A stretch of 37,980 nt of DNA, from positions 1-37,980 of the forward strand of contig JBBQXF010000040.1 in assembly GCA_038209965.1 (NCBI GenBank). Direction: 5' to 3'. Below, piece after piece: positions 33,374-37,980 of this stretch; the first letter of the stretch is position 1, and every line of letters starts with the position of its first letter. The DNA is from JALONO01 sp038209965. Lineage in GTDB: Bacteria; Bacteroidota; Bacteroidia; Cytophagales; Thermoflexibacteraceae. Under the pieces are notes generated by a model. It was given only the letters and a program-made list of their open reading frames with translations. It did not search any database and was not told where the DNA came from. The translations under genes and the position numbers were made by a program.

Positions 33374-33420
33374 TTTCCCCCTTGGCCAATGCCAAAGCGT
33401 TTCAAGGGGGAAACCTTTTC
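33374..33420 (+). terminator. intrinsic terminator after the TrpB-like gene
   Basis: GTTTCCCCCTTG and CAAGGGGGAAAC form a perfect 12-bp stem with an 18-nt loop, followed by CTTTTCC. It begins 6 nt after the stop codon. Confidence 0.8.
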
Positions 33421-33496
33421 CCCAACAAATAGTTAGGGCAACAAAGATATGGGTTCGTCTGCCGCCGTTTGGCGCGCATAATTGCTGGCCTTATTG

Positions 33497-33504
33497 TATT
33501 TTTG
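33497..33504 (+). promoter_or_regulatory. -7 promoter box TATTTTTG of lepA
   Basis: TATTTTTG ends 9 nt before ATG 33513, so the transcript would begin within a few bases of the start codon. This argues against the GTG at 33504 as start. Confidence 0.45.
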
Positions 33505-33512
33505 TGTCCAAT

Positions 33513-35300
33513 ATGAAGAACATCCGTAATTTTTGCATCATTGCCCACATCGACCACGGCAAAAGCACCTTGGCCGATCGCCTGCTCGAACACACCAATA
33601 CCATCGCCAAGCGCGATATGCAGGCCCAGTTGTTGGACAACATGGATTTGGAGCGTGAGCGTGGCATTACGATCAAGAGCCACGCGATCCAAATGACGTA
33701 TATTTACAACGGCGAAGAATATATTTTCAACCTTATCGATACGCCGGGCCACGTTGACTTTTCCTACGAAGTGTCGCGATCCATTGCCGCTTGTGAAGGC
33801 GCGCTCTTGCTCGTGGATGCTGCACAGGGCATTGAGGCCCAGACCATTTCCAATCTGTACCTAGCCTTGGGGGCCAACCTGCACATCATCCCGGTATTGA
33901 ACAAAATCGATCTGCCTGGGGCCATGCCCGAAGAAGTGAAGGATGAAATGGTGGATTTGGTGGGTTGTGAACGGAGTGAGATCATTCCGGCCAGTGGCAA
34001 AGAGGGGATAGGCATCAAGGAAATCCTCGATGCGGTGGTGGAGCGCGTGCCCGCCCCCAAGGGCGATCCCAATGCCCCATTGCAAGCCCTTATTTTTGAT
34101 TCGGTCTACAATCCCTTCAGAGGCGTGGAAGTGTATTTTCGGGTGATGAACGGCACTATCCGCAAAGGTGACAAAGTTAAGTTTTTCAATACCGGCATGA
34201 CTTACAATGCCGACGAAATCGGAATCCTCAAACTGAAACAAGAACCCAAGGACGTGATCGGGGCCGGCAATGTGGGCTACATGATCTCGGGCGTCAAAAC
34301 CGCCAAAGAAGTGAAAGTGGGCGACACGATCACCCACGCGGCCAATCCCTGTAAAGAAGCTATCCAAGGTTTCTCGGAGGTAAAGCCGATGGTTTTTGCC
34401 GGGCTCTACCCCGTGGACACCAGCGAGTTTGAAATGATGCGATCCTCACTTGAGAGATTGCAGCTCAATGATGCCTCGCTAGTTTGGGAACCTGAAACCT
34501 CGGCCGCCCTCGGTTTCGGTTTCCGTTGTGGTTTCTTGGGAATGTTGCACATGGAAATTATCCAAGAACGCTTGGAACGCGAGTTCAACATGACAGTGCT
34601 GGTAACTGTGCCATCGGTATCGTTCCACGCTTACACTACCCGCCGGGAGATGCAAGTGGTGAATGCCCCCTCCGAAATGCCCGATCCCACCACTTTGGAA
34701 CGGATCGAGGAGCCTTATATCAGGGCCCAGATCATCACCAAATCGGAATACATTGGTGGGGTGATGACCTTGTGCATGGACAAGCGCGGGATTCTGAAAA
34801 ATCAATCCTATCTCACCACCGACCGCGTGGAACTGGTGTTTGAGATGCCCCTGTCCGAAATGGTGTTTGACTTTTTTGACAAACTGAAATCCATCTCGCG
34901 TGGGTATGCCTCGCTCGACTATGAACTGATCGGCTATCGCCAGTCAGAAATGGTCAAGCTCGATATCCTGCTCAACGGTGAGACCGTGGATGCGCTTTCG
35001 GCCATTGTCCACCGGGGCAAAGCTTACGATTGGGGCCGCCGGTTGTGCGAAAAACTGAAGGAACTCGTGCCGCGCCAGCAGTTCGAGATCGCTATTCAGG
35101 CCGCCATCGGGGCCAAGATCATTGCCCGGGAGTCCATCAGTGCGATGCGCAAGGATGTGACCGCCAAATGTTACGGTGGCGACATCAGCCGCAAGCGCAA
35201 ATTGCTCGATCGGCAGAAAGAGGGCAAGAAGCGGATGCGCCAGATCGGATCCGTCGAAGTACCCCAAGAAGCATTTATGGCAGTGCTCAAATTAGATTGA
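33513..35300 (+). CDS. lepA: elongation factor 4 (back-translocating GTPase LepA)
   Basis: The 595-residue translational GTPase remodels stalled ribosomes and helps initiation and 30S assembly. G1 is AHIDHGKSTLADRLLE, G2 and switch regions include ERGITIKSHA, G3 is DTPGHVDFSYEVSR, and G4 is NKIDLPGA. Domain II and the EF-G-like domains III and V follow (GFGFRCGFLGMLHMEIIQER is a strong EF4 marker). The unique C-terminal domain ends in RKRKLLDRQKEGKKRMRQIG. Length is normal. ATG 33513 begins MKNIRNFCIIAHIDHG, the family N-terminus. A strong terminator follows at 35321. Confidence 0.97.
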   Translation: MKNIRNFCIIAHIDHGKSTLADRLLEHTNTIAKRDMQAQLLDNMDLERERGITIKSHAIQMTYIYNGEEYIFNLIDTPGHVDFSYEVSRSIAACEGALLLVDAAQGIEAQTISNLYLALGANLHIIPVLNKIDLPGAMPEEVKDEMVDLVGCERSEIIPASGKEGIGIKEILDAVVERVPAPKGDPNAPLQALIFDSVYNPFRGVEVYFRVMNGTIRKGDKVKFFNTGMTYNADEIGILKLKQEPKDVIGAGNVGYMISGVKTAKEVKVGDTITHAANPCKEAIQGFSEVKPMVFAGLYPVDTSEFEMMRSSLERLQLNDASLVWEPETSAALGFGFRCGFLGMLHMEIIQERLEREFNMTVLVTVPSVSFHAYTTRREMQVVNAPSEMPDPTTLERIEEPYIRAQIITKSEYIGGVMTLCMDKRGILKNQSYLTTDRVELVFEMPLSEMVFDFFDKLKSISRGYASLDYELIGYRQSEMVKLDILLNGETVDALSAIVHRGKAYDWGRRLCEKLKELVPRQQFEIAIQAAIGAKIIARESISAMRKDVTAKCYGGDISRKRKLLDRQKEGKKRMRQIGSVEVPQEAFMAVLKLD

Positions 35301-35320
35301 GCCAATTTTACCATTACAGT

Positions 35321-35358
35321 AAGACGGTTTGTGGCCGAGTCCACAAACCGTCTTTTTG
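35321..35358 (+). terminator. intrinsic terminator of lepA
   Basis: AAGACGGTTTGTGG and CCACAAACCGTCTT form a perfect 14-bp stem around a 6-nt loop, followed by a T-run (CTTTTTGTTG). It begins 20 nt after the lepA stop. Confidence 0.9.
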
Positions 35359-35776
35359 TTGTATCGGGACGAGGTCTTTGCCTTGGGGACAACAAAATTG
35401 AGCGGACAGTACACCGCAGCCCCGTTTTTTGCATTGGAGTCAATTTTTTGCTGCTTATCGGACGTTATCCAGCTAGTTGATTGGTACGAGCTGCTTTACT
35501 ATTTTATATTTGTAGGGCGAGTGCTGGAAAAGAGCACCCAATAACCAACCATACAGTTGGAAGCAGTTGGCTCACTAAACCAAGGGTACATTGGGCACAA
35601 GATAAAACTGGAATCGAACCACCCGCTTATTTACCAAATGGGGCGACCGATCGAGACACCGCAAAACTTAAAATTTGCTTAAACTGCCCTCCCTCACATT
35701 AAAATGTTATTTTGCCAACAAATTCCTTTGTGAAAAACTTATTTTCGTCAAACCACTCATCTACACGCGTAAATAC
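35359..35776 (+). other. spacer with a promoter and possible structured leader or small RNA
   Basis: No protein gene is convincing. A good promoter candidate lies at 35481-35512 and is listed separately. Just after it come two hairpins, GTGCT-GGAAAAG-AGCAC and CCAAC-CATACA-GTTGG, with a further GTTGG nearby that could compete. Nothing else is recognised before the peptidase gene. It is about 250 nt from the promoter to TTG 35777, long for this genome, so either an RNA or a regulatory leader is possible. Confidence 0.35.
35481..35512 (+). promoter_or_regulatory. promoter candidate TTG-N21-TATATTTG
   Basis: TTG at 35481-35483, a 21-nt spacer and TATATTTG at 35505-35512 give one of the best matches in the window to the Bacteroidota consensus. 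The predicted start is near 35519. It could serve the peptidase gene or a small RNA. Confidence 0.5.
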
Positions 35777-37936
35777 TTGAAAACATACCATTTACCCATT
35801 GCTGGCTTTTTGCTGGCGCTCGGTGGCTGCCAACCCGGCCAGACCGATCAATCCCAAACCGCTATGCCCGTGCTCAGTTACCCCAAAACGGCCAAAGTGG
35901 CCCACGTGGACGATTACCACGGCACCAAAATCGAGGATCCGTACCGGTGGTTGGAATATGACACCGCCGACAATGTAAAAGCTTGGGTCGACGAGGAGAA
36001 TAAAGTCACCTTTGATTACTTGGCCAAGATTCCTTTCCGCGATAAAATTCGCCAACGATACTCCGAGATCTATAACTACCCCAAATATTCGGCGCCATTC
36101 CGGGCCGGGGAGTATTATTTTTTCAACAAAAATGACGGCCTCCAAAATCAGTCGGTCACTTATTGCCAAAAAGGGGAGGGGGGACAGCCAGAAGTATTCT
36201 TGGATCCCAATAAATTATCGGCCGACGGCACAGTGACTGCCAATGTCATTGGCTTTTCGCCCGACAAATCGCATTTGGCCTATGCCATGAACAAGGCCGG
36301 TTCCGATTGGCAAGAGATCCGGGTGATGGAAGTGGCCACCAAGCGGGAATTGCCCGACAGAATCGAGTGGGTGAAATTTAGCGGAGCCTCGTGGGATCAG
36401 CAGGGCTTTTATTACAGCCGCTACGATGCGCCGGTCAAAGGTAAGGAGTTCTCCAATAAAAACGAATTCCACAAGGTGTATTACCACAAACTGGGCGATT
36501 CCCAAGCCAAAGATCGGTTGATCCACGAAGACAAAAAGCACCCGCTGCGGTATTATGGCGCTGGCTTGACCGAAGATTTGTCGTTCCTGTTCCTCTATGT
36601 TTCGGAAGGTACCGACGGAACTGAAATCCACTACAAAAACCTCAAAAAGGGCGACAAAGACTTTAAACTGTTGTTCAAAGGGTTTAAGCACAACTACAAT
36701 GTGGTTGATAATATTGGCGATAAATTGCTGGTAAACACTAACGAGGGGGCGCCGAATTATAAGTTGAGCCTAGTCGATCCAGCCAATCCGGCGGCTGCCA
36801 CCGATTTTGTGGCTGAGAAAACGGAGAAATTGGAAAACGTGGGGACTAGCGGGGGCCAGGTATTTGTCTCTTACCTCAAGGATGTGTCCACCAAAGTTTA
36901 TCAGTATGACCAAGCGGGCAAGCTGGAACGCGAAATCCCACTGCCCGGCATTGGCTCAGCTTATGGTTTCGGGGGTAATGCCGACGACAAGGAATTGTTC
37001 TACACCTTCACTTCCTTCACTTACCCGTCCACCATTTTCCGTTATAACATCGCCTCGGGCAAGTCGAGCGTGTTCCGCAAACCCGAGATCCAGTTCAACC
37101 CGGATGAGTACGAAACCAAGCAAGTGTTCTATCCCAGTAAGGACGGCACCAAGATCCCCATGTTCATCACCCATAAAAAGGGCTTGGAGCTGAACGGCCA
37201 AAACCCGACTTTGCTTTATGCCTACGGTGGTTTTAACATCAGCATGACCCCATATTTCAGTACTTCTGAACTGGTGCTGCTCGAGAATGGGGGCGTTTAT
37301 GCCGTGGCCAACCTCCGGGGCGGCGGCGAGTATGGCGAAAAATGGCACCAAGCAGGAATGCTGCTCAATAAGCAAAATGTGTTTGATGATTTTATTGCCG
37401 CCGCCGAATATTTGATCAAGGAAAAATATACCAGCAAAGACAAACTGGCCATCGAGGGCGGCTCCAATGGCGGCCTGCTCGTGGGCGCTACCATGGCCCA
37501 GCGGCCAGATCTGTTCAAGGTCGCCTTTCCAGCGGTGGGGGTAATGGACATGCTCCGCTATCACAAGTTTACGGTCGGCTGGGGCTGGGTCGTAGAATAC
37601 GGTTCGCCGGATAGTGTGCTGCATTTCAAGAACTTGGCGGGCTATTCTCCCGTGCACAACCTCAAGGCTGGGGTCAATTATCCGGCCACTATGATCACCA
37701 CTGCCGATCACGATGACCGGGTGGTGCCCGCTCACTCATTCAAATTCGCTGCCACTTTGCAAGAGAAGCACCAAGGCCCCAACCCAGTGCTGATCCGGGT
37801 GGAAAAGCAAGCGGGGCACGGCGGGGGCAAACCGACGAGCAAGATCATTGAAGAAGAAACCGATAAATGGTCTTTCATGTTCTACAATATGCAGATTGAA
37901 CCTTACAAAAATTTAAAGGTCAAAAATACCATGTAA
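35777..37936 (+). CDS. prolyl oligopeptidase (S9A), predicted lipoprotein
   Basis: The 719-residue peptidase of family S9A cleaves short peptides after proline. The N-terminus MKTYHLPIAGFLLALGGCQP is a lipoprotein signal with lipobox LGGC, so it should be lipid-anchored in the envelope. YHGTKIEDPYRWLEYD starts the family domain, a seven-bladed propeller follows, then the alpha/beta hydrolase. The catalytic triad is Ser563 (IEGGSNGGLLVGA), Asp in DHDDRVVP (644-651) and His681 (AGHGGGKPT). No ATG lies in frame before the lipobox; TTG 35777 gives exactly a signal peptide, so it is taken as start. A longer frame from 35675 would bury the signal. Confidence 0.92.
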   Translation: MKTYHLPIAGFLLALGGCQPGQTDQSQTAMPVLSYPKTAKVAHVDDYHGTKIEDPYRWLEYDTADNVKAWVDEENKVTFDYLAKIPFRDKIRQRYSEIYNYPKYSAPFRAGEYYFFNKNDGLQNQSVTYCQKGEGGQPEVFLDPNKLSADGTVTANVIGFSPDKSHLAYAMNKAGSDWQEIRVMEVATKRELPDRIEWVKFSGASWDQQGFYYSRYDAPVKGKEFSNKNEFHKVYYHKLGDSQAKDRLIHEDKKHPLRYYGAGLTEDLSFLFLYVSEGTDGTEIHYKNLKKGDKDFKLLFKGFKHNYNVVDNIGDKLLVNTNEGAPNYKLSLVDPANPAAATDFVAEKTEKLENVGTSGGQVFVSYLKDVSTKVYQYDQAGKLEREIPLPGIGSAYGFGGNADDKELFYTFTSFTYPSTIFRYNIASGKSSVFRKPEIQFNPDEYETKQVFYPSKDGTKIPMFITHKKGLELNGQNPTLLYAYGGFNISMTPYFSTSELVLLENGGVYAVANLRGGGEYGEKWHQAGMLLNKQNVFDDFIAAAEYLIKEKYTSKDKLAIEGGSNGGLLVGATMAQRPDLFKVAFPAVGVMDMLRYHKFTVGWGWVVEYGSPDSVLHFKNLAGYSPVHNLKAGVNYPATMITTADHDDRVVPAHSFKFAATLQEKHQGPNPVLIRVEKQAGHGGGKPTSKIIEEETDKWSFMFYNMQIEPYKNLKVKNTM

Positions 37937-37960
37937 ATAACCAAAGAAACGGCAACGGCA

Positions 37961-37980
37961 GTCTTCGCGCGAGCGAAGAC
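37961..37980 (+). terminator. terminator hairpin of the peptidase gene, cut by window end
   Basis: GTCTTCGC-GCGA-GCGAAGAC is a perfect 8-bp stem with a 4-nt loop, 24 nt after the stop codon. The expected T-run is beyond the window. Confidence 0.65.

Noticed and set aside
35575..35665. tRNA-like GGTTCGATTCC on the minus strand
   Set aside because: The T-arm stem does not pair over five bases and no acceptor or anticodon arm can be built around it.

Overview
The window looks like chromosomal DNA of a member of the Bacteroidota, plausibly near the Saprospiria; that finer placement is a guess from protein flavour only. The evidence for the phylum is a C-terminal type IX secretion sorting domain, a PID-CTERM-like exported protein, start sites with little Shine-Dalgarno signal, and a recurrent -7 promoter box TAnnTTTG lying close to start codons. 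No rRNA, tRNA or CRISPR array was found. Most of the window is GC-rich housekeeping DNA; the first ~2.5 kb is visibly AT-richer and holds decayed genes.

Layout. 1-2430: remnant of an ISAs1-family transposase (minus strand), then a BatD-like/OmpA protein cut in two by an in-frame TGA. 2430-2930: gene-free spacer with a long inverted repeat. 2930-7000: HMG-CoA lyase, a dps-crcB pair on the minus strand, a zinc-ribbon/TPR protein, and a cyclase-family hydrolase with altered metal ligands. 7091-13365: a giant repetitive T9SS-secreted surface protein carrying three separate frame disruptions. 13459-17263: a small Cys-rich exported protein, a 7TMR-DISM histidine kinase, and a Tat-exported Gfo/Idh/MocA oxidoreductase. 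17370-19450: three copies of a hairpin-bearing repeat alternating with two divergent toxin-antitoxin modules, a pemK/mazF pair on minus and mazE with a frameshifted mazF on plus. This is the most unusual part of the window.

19540-37980: mostly housekeeping genes. These are priA, a histidine-kinase scrap, an OmpH/Skp chaperone, adk, a secreted helical-repeat protein, a geranylgeranyl-reductase-like flavoprotein, an EamA transporter, pruA (proline catabolism), a TPR protein, an HtrA protease, a TrpB-like PLP enzyme, lepA, and a prolyl oligopeptidase lipoprotein. Several of these end in clear intrinsic terminators.

Envelope functions recur throughout (T9SS protein, Skp, HtrA, OmpA protein, lipoprotein peptidase). 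Genes are mostly single units rather than long operons; the clear co-transcribed pairs are dps-crcB and the two toxin-antitoxin modules. Several genes carry lesions, in part at homopolymers. It cannot be told from this sequence alone which are biological and which are assembly errors; a 4-bp tandem duplication and an in-frame TGA are the least likely to be read errors.
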